DNA of 64,000 nt, taken from NCBI RefSeq assembly GCF_020740795.1, contig NC_067312.1, positions 53,153,905 to 53,217,904 of the forward strand, read 5' to 3'. Positions 23,460 to 34,596 of this stretch are shown here, one piece after another. The stretch comes from Apus apus (lineage: Eukaryota > Chordata > Aves > Apodiformes > Apodidae). The translations under genes were made by a program, and so were the position numbers. How positions within the stretch are numbered: the first letter of the stretch is position 1; each line of letters opens with the position of its first letter. The notes beneath the pieces are model-generated. The model searched no databases and was not told where the DNA came from. It was given only the letters and a program-made list of their open reading frames with translations.

Positions 23460-23599
23460 TCTCTCAGCAGGGTGAAAGCCAGAGACGCTTGTACAGAGAA
23501 CTGCTGAGAAACTACAATCGTCTTGAGCGACCGGTAATGAATGACTCCCAGCCCCTTGTAGTTGAGCTCCAGCTTTCTTTGCTGCAGATAATTGACGTG
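23460..23599 (+). CDS. CHRNA8: CHRNA8 exon 2: mature N-terminus
   Basis: After the acceptor 'ttcttcccacag' the exon reads (V)[15 protein letters not shown]...IIDV and ends at donor gtg|gtaagt (140 bases, ends in phase 0). It holds the N-terminal helix of the extracellular domain ([20 protein letters not shown]) and the first beta strands ([17 protein letters not shown]). MNDSQP contains an N-glycosylation sequon (NDS). The helix is distinctly alpha-8: alpha-7 has EFQRKLYKEL and NPLERPVAND at the same places. Signal-peptide cleavage is expected near the SQQGE junction. Confidence 0.97.
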
Positions 23600-24989
23600 G
23601 TAAGTTACTTGCTGTTCTGCTTTTTATGGCATCCATTCGGTATAACAAATCTCACCCCTCATGTAGGGACCATACTTTTCCTCTTAATCAGGCTATCAGA
23701 GATAAAAGCAGACTGTCTTTGGCTCACCATCCTCCCTAAATGCTGGAGTACTTTGGAGAAGTTAATATTCTCCTAAGAGCACAGCCATTTTTGTGGCAAC
23801 ATGAGCAGCAAATAAATTAATTATGTAGTTTTTCCCATTTTATTTAATCAGAAAAAAAGATTAATAAATTAGAAACCATGTGTTACTACAAATTATTAAT
23901 GATACATTCTTCTCAGAGCCTTACAGGATGCAATAACTGAAGACCATGTGCAGCATTCAAAGCTAGCATCACTGCATTTACACTTTTTTCCTTAGACATT
24001 ATAATGGCATTGGCCTCTTCTCCCATCGTGTCTTTGCCATGCACTACAGTCAAAGGAGCCTGCCCTGAGATGAGGTGAGAAATATATAAAAGCAAAACCT
24101 GGAGACACAGACCACTAATTGCAACATGTTTTTTTCTTAATTGGTGATTTGACCCATTAAAAATTTTGACATAAAATTCCATATCCCTTTTTTCATCATG
24201 AAGAGAGTTCTGGATGAAAAACTGTAGTATATATGTATATAATTTATTTCTTCTACATAGAAAAAAAAGCCAGGAGAACAATTTTGACCACTTTCATCCT
24301 GTCAATGGAGCAAAAAGCTGAAGATGTTAGTGTTCTTTTTTTCATCCTACCCTTTCCAAACTCAGAATTATGGGCTGGTTTCCAGCACATGGTGACTGCC
24401 ATGGAGGGAACAGCGAAGAGAGACAAAGAAGTGCAAACCTTTGTGCAGTGAAAAGCCAATTTCACACACACCTCAAATATTTAAACTTTTCAAAGCTCTC
24501 GGAGTCTTTCTGAAAATGCACAGTACACCAGGTGCTTTCCCTGAAGGGGTATGTGGGACCCTGAAAGTCTAGCCCTCCAGCATCATGCCATACAAGAAGA
24601 GGCAGGTCAGCCAGCTGTGGTGCTCCTGGAGGCAGGCAGCAGCTTTCTGTTTTGAAATGTTAGCAACTGCATTGAGCTGGAAGAGAGAGATCAGGACTCT
24701 CAACTAAGGTCACTCATTCATGGCAGGAGCTCTCTGCTCTTCATGAACAAAAGAGCAGAGAAATCCTCCAGCTAATTTCAAGTCCATTTCAGCAGACAAT
24801 TCCAGGTTTAGCAGAGGCATCTTTCTTAGCTCCAAAGATCTTGCTCCAGCACTTCTTTCTCTGATGACAATTTACTGCAGTAATTTGAAGGGTGGAGGTG
24901 GTAAAGGGGACTTTTTAGCCTTAGGGCTGTGACTGTAGATTTTCAAAGTCAGTCAGGAGGAGTTATATAAAACCTTTTTTTCAGTTGAG

Positions 24990-25285
24990 ATGGGGAGTTG
25001 TGAGGACTTGTAGCAAGACACAAGGTGGAACGGATTAAAACTGGAAGAGGGGAGATTGAGGTTAGACATTAGGAGGAAATTCTTTAGTGTGGGGGTGGTG
25101 AGACACTGGCACAGGTCACCCAGGGAAGCTGTGGCTGCCCCATTCCTGGAAGTGTTCAAGGGCAGGTTGGATAGGGCCCTGAGCAACCTGATCTAGTGGG
25201 AGGGGTCCCTGCCCATGGCAGAGGAGTTGGAACTAGATGATCTTTAGGGTCCCTTCCAACCCAAGCCACTCTATGATTCTATGAG
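24990..25285 (+). mobile_element. CR1 LINE 3' end, sense
   Basis: The end of ORF2 is recognisable as 'gattgaggttagacattagg', 'ctggcacaggtcacccaggg' and 'ctggaagtgttcaagggc'. The CR1 3' UTR follows with 'ttggaactagatgatcttta', 'gggtcccttccaaccc' and the terminal octamer repeat 'ctatgattctatgag'. It is 5' truncated, about 300 bp, in the same orientation as CHRNA8. Confidence 0.95.
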
Positions 25286-27427
25286 TTTCAAGTTCATGTG
25301 TGAAACACATCCCTTCAAGAAATCAGCGTTTCTTTAAACACTTCTATCTGCATATGCCAATATTAATTAAAACAAGATTAATTCCACCCTTCCCTTTTGA
25401 TTGTCCACAGTAGAAGACAGGTAATTTAAACTTAAACAAAGCTTTACTTCCCTCCATCTCTCCACACACTAGAGATGCTAGAAGTTAATCAGCTCAGAGC
25501 ATTATTGACTTGTCCCATGTTCATGGTGTTGCAAACAGCACTCATTTAAAAATCATCTAGACTCGCCTAAAGTGTTTATTTTGCATGGTGTAAAAACCAT
25601 GCCTGCCTCCCTTGGGGAGGGCTAGAAAATCTCTCTGCAGTTGAGTTCCTGTAGTAGAAGGGTCACTGTGGCATCAAGTGTGGACAAACCAAACCATGTT
25701 GAAAATCCACAAAACACCTCTCCCATGGGTCCCTAAATCAGGAAGCAATGCAGGAATATGCCAGAAGTAAGCAGGTTGTGAGCATGTACACAGCCCCTCA
25801 GTCTCCGTGGCTGCTGGACAGACTGCAGCATCTGGATGCTCTAGCTGCTGAAGACCATGTGTGTTTAAAAGGGAGGGTGTAATAGCCACAGCGATATAAA
25901 GAGTAGCAGGCAAGATAAAAAGGAGAGGTAACTTCTGTTATTTGGTACACCATGAGGCAAGCCAGGCACGTATCTCTCTCTTCACTCAGATGGGAGGCTA
26001 GGAGTGAGTAGACTCTACAACCTCAGTTTTCTGCTTGGCACAAGACATAGCAGCTGTTACACAGTTGCTTCTTGCTTGGGGAGGGAGATGGACAACATCA
26101 CAATCTTGGCAATGGTGTATGCACTAACAAAGCACAAAGCTGTTCTTTCCAAAGACTTGTGTGTCCAGCATGCCAGCAGAATGCTAGGCAAGGTCCCAGC
26201 CTGAGGGAACTTTGTGCACCATGCTCCCTGCAAAGGAGATAAGGCCTCTGTGCTCAGGGGAGTATGATGTGCCAAGACATACAACATTACTGCTGGACCA
26301 ACTGGGATGTTTTGCAAGTAGTCATTCCAATGGTTGTGAGACAGTGGACCCTGTATTGGTCTCCCTGTGGAAGGAAGGTAAAGAAGACAAAAACAAGTCT
26401 CTGTTTTTATTTTTGCATGGAAGGAAGAAGGATTCCACCACTGATACTCACAGAAATAACTCCTTGCCCTTGCCAAGACCTGGCATCACATACGATGCAT
26501 CACTTCTACACATACTATATTATACTGTAAAGAAATCTTCTGCAGCCAACCTGCTGAGAACAGCACTGATGACAATTTAGATTCACTTTGCCGCTTGGAG
26601 AGGAAAGACAGCTCTCAGGTCCCAGTGGTTTGCCAAACAGTAGCGACAAGAGACTTTACTTAAAATCTCACTTCCTCACATCCATTAAAAAAAAATTCAA
26701 TACATGACTAGCTTGGATTGGGTTTTCTGCTCCTACCAGCACATATTTGTCTGCACAGGATCTGTGTGGTTTTTAGTACTCTAAGTCAGCCATCATGCTC
26801 AAAGCCATGAAGGGCATGTGCTTTACTTGTTACAATTGTGGTAGACAAATGAAGTGAAAGACTTATTCCAAAAACTATATTAATGCACAACTATGGCCAA
26901 GACTGGCTTTACACTTCCAGAAGCCAAAAATTACATTGTTTTACTGTATTTTGGGCTGCAACCCAAAATAAATGCTATTCCTGGAATATATAGTATCCAC
27001 TGTTTTGATATGATTGAGCCGTGTGGAAAGTGGTTGTATATTCTAAGCACTGCAGGATCATCCCAAATCTGATGACATGTTTGCAAACAGTCCCACTTAA
27101 GCTGCAGATTTTGTTGCTGCAGTGTGTCAAGGCTCTTGACAGGTCTGGAAAGCAGCTTGACAAGGTAACACGAATTCAGTGGGACAACAAAGTACAATGA
27201 TTCAGGTTTTCTCCTGGAAAATCCATCTGTGCCTCGCTGTGCAGGGAAAACAAGGGAAAAGGTTTGCATACTCCTTCCCTGAGCACATAGATGCAGTTGT
27301 TGCCACTACAAGCAGCACAGCAGCACAGCAATTTTTTTCTTCTCTACCAGGAACTTATCAAAATCTTTGGGTCAAGCTTTATTTTGCACTGATTTTCATC
27401 TATTCAGGGATTACAGCCCTGAAGGGA

Positions 27428-27540
27428 TTGGGGTTTTTTTGTTTGCTTCATGGGGCTTTTTTTGGTTTTTTTCTGGGGTTTTTCTTGTGGTTTGTTATTG
27501 GTTTGTATTTTGAGTTGGTTGGGGGTTTTTTTGAGGAAGA
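27428..27540 (+). repeat. G/T-rich degenerate low-complexity tract
   Basis: About 110 bases are nearly all G and T ('ggggtttttttg', 'ggtttttttctggggttttt', 'ttggttgggggtttttttg'). It is the complementary counterpart of the A/C-only tracts at 2121 and 58592. Confidence 0.8.
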
Positions 27541-30138
27541 TTTTGGTGAAAGAACAACTTTTAAATGCAGGCATTTCTCCACATCAGAGATGTCATTATC
27601 AGCCTTCTCATATCTTGGGTGACTTGCTCCTCATTTAGCAGGATGTGCAAACTCAGTCCCCAGGAGCTGGTGTACAATGAGCTCTTTGCTGGTGAGTTCT
27701 TCATTTGAGTGAGAATTGCTAAAGCTAGAGACTGCCTGTTGGTAGACACTATGCCTTAAGGTGAACGTAAGAAAGCAGGAGGCATGCAATATCCATCCCT
27801 GCGGTACCTTCTGTCTGATACAGCCCTCATAGTGTCAGTGTCTTCACACAACCTCTGTCAGATCTGAATGCCCTCAGGAGCTTTCCTTGCTTGTAAGAGC
27901 TTTTGTTTCACAAGCCTCAAGATCAAGAAGGGCCTTGTTAAACTCCACCAACTATGCAAACAACTCTGTTTTATCTTTTGAAAATGTGCTTATTTGTTCT
28001 GGCAGGCATTAATGCAGAGCAGGCACTGTTTTCCCTTTTGTGAGCTGTAGTGAGAGGCAAGAGGAGCTGCAAGGCTGTGAACTGGCCAGTGCTGGCAGTG
28101 GTCCTGCCAGCAGGGCAGAGGAGGGTGGCAGCCAAGAGTGCTGGCTCTGGATGCTGTCCAAGGGGCAAACCAGGTCAGCAACCTCTTAACCATCTATCCT
28201 CTGGAATAGAGGCTTTCTAGGGCTGGTTCTGCAGGTGAACTGAATGTCCAGAAAGTTAACAGCTTAAATTTCTAGATCTAATTCTCCTCTCCCTTCCTAA
28301 ACTGACTTTACAGCTGCTAGATCATCCCCTCCCTCCCTTCATCCCAGCACCACCACATGTCAAAATCTCAACCCTGGCTGTTATGTAGCAGAACAGCAGA
28401 CAAGTGATTCAAGGAAACAAATATAAATACACCAGTATACAAAAGCACCTGTTCACATATTATTCCCAATATAGTATCAGTGTTCAGTAGATTAAACCAT
28501 AATCCTGGTAGTACATCCTGTACAAATCTTTTACAGATAGATAACTTCAACAATGTAAGCTCGACCACTCAAGACTGAAAGAGTATGTGAAGGAGAGAGA
28601 ATAAATAAGGAAAGGATTATGAAGCAAGTATTCAGAATTTTATTTAATGAAAAAGCATTGATAGGTGATAGTGAGAGAGATTGATTCTTTCAACCCTTCT
28701 AGATTAAAGTATCTTTCCTTTTCTTCTCCTAGTAATACCTTTGCATTTATTTGTGAGCTTCCAGCTTAGCTTTTATGAGCTATGTTTACGCTGTTTCTGT
28801 GTACAGAGCTACTCTACCCAACCATGTATCTTTCCAGAAAGTTTTTCTTCATCAGAGATTTCAGGCTCATCTTGCAAGAGCAAGTTCAGTGAGGCCAGGC
28901 AGAAAAATTATAGACAGTTTTATAAAACAACATATTAATTGACGTTAAATGCCAAACTCTCTATCCTAGTCATAAAGCTCACTTACTGTAACCAATTCTG
29001 AACTCTGGGAAGAATAATTAAATAAATTAGTCTCTTAATTAGCCTGGTTGAAAAGTAAGAAAGCCAGGGCTAACTGAACCATGATTTTGTATTTTGGCTT
29101 CCTTCTAAGTGCCAGGTATTATCCAAATGTCAATCTCACTAAACCATTTAAACATGACATGTGAATTTGCTGAAACAGTGAAGTTATGTGCCATGGGTAT
29201 CACGGCTTCCCATACAATTCTTTTACCCTTCCCATTCTAATACTACTTAGTGCACACACTCGCATGAAGCTTTAGAATGAAGCCCTAACTAACAGCATGT
29301 TACCTGCAGCTTTTTTTCATTGGCTTCTGCCTGGCTGAGGGCAAAGAGTGGATGGAGGGTAACTTAGTGAGCAGCAATTCAATAGTTTATTTTCTCTCAA
29401 GCTGTACTTGATGGCTGTGGCTCTAATTAATGAATGGCTGATTTCCCTCCTTTTCCTTGGTGGTCATCCAGCCTCAGCATTTCACAATAACTAAGAAACT
29501 TTCTCCTGGTCTGATAGTAAAGCTGTGTGATGTTGCATGAATATGTGGGAATTTAGATCTTGACCTCATAGATATTTCTCTAATTCTGGGTAACTAATTT
29601 GAACCATCAAGGATTTTTAGCATACTTCAGATCCTCAAGGTGCATAGAAACAAAGTTTATTTAAAGGAAGATCTTTCTGATTATTGTGCAGGAAATTAAT
29701 AGCAGTGGCAGGGAAAGAAAGTCATGCATAAGAGAAGCACTTGGCTGCTTGAAATGGTAAACAATTTCCACATGTCCTTCCAGTAAAGACAGCAGGGTCC
29801 CCAGTGAGAGCCTTCTGGCAATGCCTCACTGTTGCTGGCATGGGGAAGGTGCACTGCAAATGCTCATGTTTCTAAAGCCACCAGTTGCAATAAAACAGTT
29901 AAACCAAAGCTGTCAGGGTGGTCTTTAAGCTTGTATCTCAGTTTCTAAGTGTTTAGAATGTTAAAACTGTGTTCTCTGAGTGTAACTCCTGAGACAGTGA
30001 CTGCAGCTCCTCAGTAGGAACCTTTCCCCTCATTTTCTATCCCTGATCACAGGTTTTAAGAGCTCACCTGAGTTTTGGAACATACCCCCTTACTACCCCT
30101 TACTATGCTGTGCTGTAACTGCAGTGTGCCAATACAGG

Positions 30139-30156
30139 AAAAAAAAAAAAAAAAAG
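30139..30156 (+). repeat. Poly(A) run
   Basis: Seventeen to eighteen consecutive A in intron 2. No target duplication or recognisable retroposed body was seen upstream. Confidence 0.85.
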
Positions 30157-31339
30157 CCCAGGCAGACTTTCAGAGAGCTTGAATGTGAGTCCGTGATAAG
30201 TACTCAGGGTTGGCCTATTTGGGACCTTTTTCAACTCACCCTTCCCCCCCGTTTTTCAAACACTGTAAAAGGCAATGAATAATGAATAGCTTAAGACAAC
30301 ATTTCATGTCTAGTCCTCTTTATTGAAACATCTGCCAACAGTGCACAAAACACATGGAAGGCTATTTCAAAATGAGTTATCTACTCTAGAGAGTATATAA
30401 ACCACCTACATGTTACGTGTAGACTTGGGATTTTAATTCTTTTTGGAAGGTGGCATAACATACTTTCTCCCAGAAGCCAAACATGCACATCAGTTCATCA
30501 AGACAGTCAGAGAGCATCACTGGGCTGGAAAGCCACGTGAGGACTTCTAACCCAGCTCCTGGGGTTTCCATGAAAAGTATCTGTGAAGCATTAGAACAAA
30601 GCTAGCACCTTCACTCTCCCCAGAACCCCGTAGCAGTGTGGAGACGGGGAGACCCTGGAAATTGCAGGTCTTTGTTGAAGGACTTGAAGTCAAATAGTCT
30701 CAAAACCTGTATTGTAGTCTCTAATGTGGCACACTTCAGAGCAGTCCTGATATTCAGGCGCTGCTGTGAAGCTGCATCTTGGAAAAATTGAACTAGTTTC
30801 TTATGGCAGGTACTCATAGCCCTGGGGTGTCATTGAAGGTCATGTCACAAGTGCAAGGCAAGAATAAGTAAGCCTTTTTTCACCACAAAGGCAGTGTAAA
30901 TTGAAAAATGTTCACAAAAAGGCAGGTAAGGCAGAAATCTGTAGGCTTGGCAGACTCTCAGTCACCAGTTGTATGAGACAACGGCAGGGCTGACTCCTCT
31001 GACACTCTGGCTGGCAGCAGAAAATGGCATTTCTTCCGCTGTTCCTCCTTCCTGCCGTTGCCTTTGAGGAATGCACAGGTTCAGTAATTCCTGCAGTGGC
31101 TGTTGCATCCAGAACTTTGTCTTTAATATCCATATGAAAGCAACTGGTTGGTTCCTGATGTACAGGGAGTCAAAGCCTTCACAAGGAACACCTTCCACAG
31201 ACTTTATTGGCCATTTACATGGTTTAGGCCCAGTCAGCAACAAGCTCTACATGACTTTTCTCCCAGTCTTCCCTCTACTGAGGGATAGGAAGGAAAAAAA
31301 TTAAGGAAAAGCTCATTAGTTGAGAAAAGGACAGGAAGG

Positions 31340-32190
31340 GTTCACTCACCATTTATGGTCATGGGCAAAACAGTTGCAACTGGGGAAAATAAATAAATAA
31401 ATAATTACCAATCGAATCAGTGGACAACAAAGACTAACAAAACCAGAGCTTACAAATACCTTCCTCCACCCCTTCCTTTCTTCCCAGGCCCAAATTACTT
31501 AACTCCCAATTCCCCTAGCTCCTTTACCCCAACAGAACAGGGGGAATGGGGGTTACAGTCAGTTGGTCACACATTGTTTTCTGCCACTTCATCCTCCCCT
31601 CAGGAAGGACTCCTCACAGTCTTCCCATGCTCCAGTCTGTGGTCCGTCCCTTCACAAATCCCTCTGGCATGAGTCCCTCCCATGAGGTGCAGTCCATCAG
31701 CAATAGGCTGCTCTAGCACACGCTTCCCACAGAATCACAGCCTGCTTTGGGAACAGTCATATCCACTGGCACAGGGTCCCCCATGGCCTCAGGTCCACAT
31801 CTGCTGCACCATGGTCTTTCACAGGCTGCTCCTCCATTGGTTGCAGGGGCACATCTGCTGTCTCATCATGGGCTTCAAGGGAACGTCTGCCCTGGACACC
31901 CCTACGCTCCCTCCTCACTGACCTTGATATCTCTGCTCTAACATTGCTCTCACCTCCCTTCTCCTCTCCCCTGCAAGTCTTCCAGCTGTTTCCTTTTCCC
32001 CTTCTTGAATATGTTAATCTCAGAAGTGTTCTGACCATCACTGATGGGCTCAGACTTGGCCAGAGGCAGGTCTGGATTTTGGAGCTGGGGGAGCTTCCAG
32101 CAGCTTCTCACAGGAGCCATCCTTGTGGGCTCTCCATGGATACCAAAGCCCACACACACAGACCCAACACAACCATGCATGAAGTTTCCT
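31340..32190 (-). mobile_element. ERV-associated noncoding repeat, antisense (tentative)
   Basis: The C/T-rich + strand, with recurrent 'cacatctgctg', 'caccatggtcttt', 'cctccattggttgcaggggc', 'gatgggctcagacttggcca' and 'cagcagcttctcacaggagc', resembles a repeat seen many times in passerine genomes. It lies next to ERV LTRs and is read here in antisense. The internal words recur (two or more 'ggctgctcc', 'cacatctgctg' units). No protein domain is visible. The identity is from memory of the pattern and the boundaries are approximate. Confidence 0.45.
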
Positions 32191-33012
32191 GTGGAACACA
32201 GCTGGCGTCACTGTGTTTGCAGGCTGTTCCCACACAGTCCCAGTTTGAACACTGTGTCCCTCCCAGCACATAACTCTCCATTCTCCCCACAAGTGATTGC
32301 TCCTTGTTCCAGGGGCTTGCAAGGGAAGAATTGTGATCTGACAGTGGCCAGAACTTCTGACATGTAAAGCTCCTGCTGTGAAAGCAAGCATGCACAGAGC
32401 TGCTGTCAGCAGCAGACTGAGGTGCAGTGCTACTACCACCAGAATGCTCTTCTGGGGAGGATAGCACTGAGTGGTCAGAGGCAGTGGGGACAGGCAGCAT
32501 CCTGCTGCTACTCAGTGCAAAGACCAAAGGCAGGTTGCACTTCTTGCCTGCAGTGAAGGGACACTTGTCTCTCCAAGACAGGAGAGGGACCAAGAGATCA
32601 TGTCCTCAAGGAGAAGTGAGTGGCAACAGATGGCAATATGGCTTAACCTTAGGTGAAAAACACTTATGAGACATCATCTCCAACCATTCATAGGAAAAAA
32701 GGACCAAGCAATAAAAATAGAAAAGCAAAAGGGTGAGGGTCTTCAGCTATGAGCTCTTAACTATATTCTTCTTGGCTTGACAGCACTGGCCTGGCCACAT
32801 CTCCTTCCTGGTGGGCAAAGAAGTGCTCAGCAGGTGTTGGTGGATGTTTTATCATCCTTTGTTATTCCAGTGTATTTTTGTATCTCTCCTCAGCTTTTCA
32901 CCTTGACTCTGGGCCTTCCCCTCTGATTCCCTTCTTCCTCCTGAGGGTGCTTGATTTTAACAAAGGTATTGAAGTAAAGTACTTAAAAGTCAGGTATCTC
33001 TTAAAACTTGAT

Positions 33013-33104
33013 GTTACCATGGCAACATTTATTGTAAATTTTTAATGAGACCCCTGAAATATAAAGGCTGTCCAGTAATGCTTACTGAATGTTGCCAAGG
33101 CAAC
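33013..33104 (+). promoter_or_regulatory. Paired RFX X-box motifs in intron 2
   Basis: GTTACCATGGCAAC at 33013-33026 and GTTGCCAAGGCAAC at 33091-33104 both fit the X-box consensus GTNRCC-N2-RGYAAC perfectly, with start-to-start spacing of 78 bases. They lie in unique sequence with AT-rich homeodomain-like words between them. RFX factors bind such palindromes. A neural or ciliary enhancer is the inference; no promoter-like feature is nearby. Confidence 0.45.
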
Positions 33105-34534
33105 CTGGGTTTTCCTCAAACTGTCTGGTTTTGTGGGACTTCAACCATACAATGCGCTTAAGCAGTTTTAGTTAACCAGCTGAAGGCTGTGGGCAGACGA
33201 GTGCTTCTGCAATGCAAAGTGCTGCCTTCTGCAGTCGTTGACTGAGTGTACAAACATTTGAAAGCCTTGTTAATCCTTTTGATACTCTTGATCAAAATAC
33301 TGTGTGGATACCAATGCCTCGTAATGTTATGAGTCTATCTGGGACTTTGCTCATCAGTGTCTTGCAATTAATCAATGGCTGATTCAGCTCCCAATTCTGT
33401 TGCTCTTTGAGATGGTAAGGACTAGTTACACCTGTCAGTCTTCTCTTACCAAGTGCCTTGTTATGAGGGTGACATTACCATGTGATGTGATTACTGAACC
33501 AGGAAGGCCTGAGTTTTTTTGTCCATGTGCTATGACCCAGGTGTGTCTTAGGGCAGTTACATTTTATCTAGCTGTTGGCCTGGCAAGGGAGAACCTACTG
33601 ACATGTAGTGATGCAAAAGGTAGGCTAACCTACATACATTGTAAGCTTTGGATTGAGAGCAGGACAAGAAATGAGAATAGAACATCCACATGTCACAGCA
33701 TGTGCCCTGGAACAAACCGAATTAACTCTGTCACTCTCCATGGGTCAAAGGTGGCTGTAGAAATAAGCAGACATCCAGGGCAGAGGATTAACTGGGGTCA
33801 GGATGGAGAAAAAAAAGGGAGAAAGTGACCCAGATAAAGACAGGAAGGATTTAAAGGACAACTGTTGCACTAGCTAGTGACAACAGCGTTAGCTTTTCCA
33901 GCTTTTTTTAATAACAAACACAAATTGATTTGTCTGAGCTGAACGTTTGCAGCCTAGGGGAATAGCCAGGGAAGTGCTGGAAAAACATCTCTGTGAGCTA
34001 GTTGTCTCCAGCCTCACCTGGTATCTTACCAGGGCTGTTTTGGTTGCTTTGCTGCAGGGAGAGCTGGGAACTGAGAGCCTGCCAAACACAGATGGAAGGT
34101 CTTCTCCAAGTCTGAGAGTGCCATGTGAGACAGAAACTTTGCACAGGAAAAGCAGTGTGGTGAATTATTCAGATTTTCTCCTGGGAGAAAAGACATTCTC
34201 ACAACTAACCTTAATTCCCTCTGCACAAACCAATGACAAACAGTGAGAGACCTGCCTCCAGCAATTCAAGCTCAAGAATTAGCTTTGAAGTAGACAAACC
34301 AGTACTGATCAGAGGCCTCTTGGGACAGAGTGAGACACACACAATTTCATGATTGTCTGTAAACAGACAAATTGTAACAGACAAATATGGTCCCTTCTGT
34401 GCTCAGGTATCTCAAAGATGCACACGGCCCACAGATCAGGATGAAGACAGAAAGAACCGTGATTCCTCTACAGCTCTGGAAAGGCAAGGCAACCAGCCCC
34501 CTCCAAAGGCCTAACTGTTTCCTTACAGGATGCA

Positions 34535-34596
34535 AAATTAGACTCGATGATCTTCAGAGGTGCTTTCCTACCCCTAACATTCTGTGATTCTGTGAA
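34535..34596 (+). mobile_element. CR1 LINE 3' terminal fragment, sense
   Basis: Only the last 60 bases of a CR1 3' UTR are recognisable: 'agactcgatgatcttcagag' and 'cattctgtgattctgtg'. Confidence 0.75.

Noticed and set aside
26057..26580. Overlapping 122- and 139-codon frames on both strands in intron 2
   Set aside because: No domain, signal, splice context or composition unlike the surrounding intron; opposite frames are equally open.
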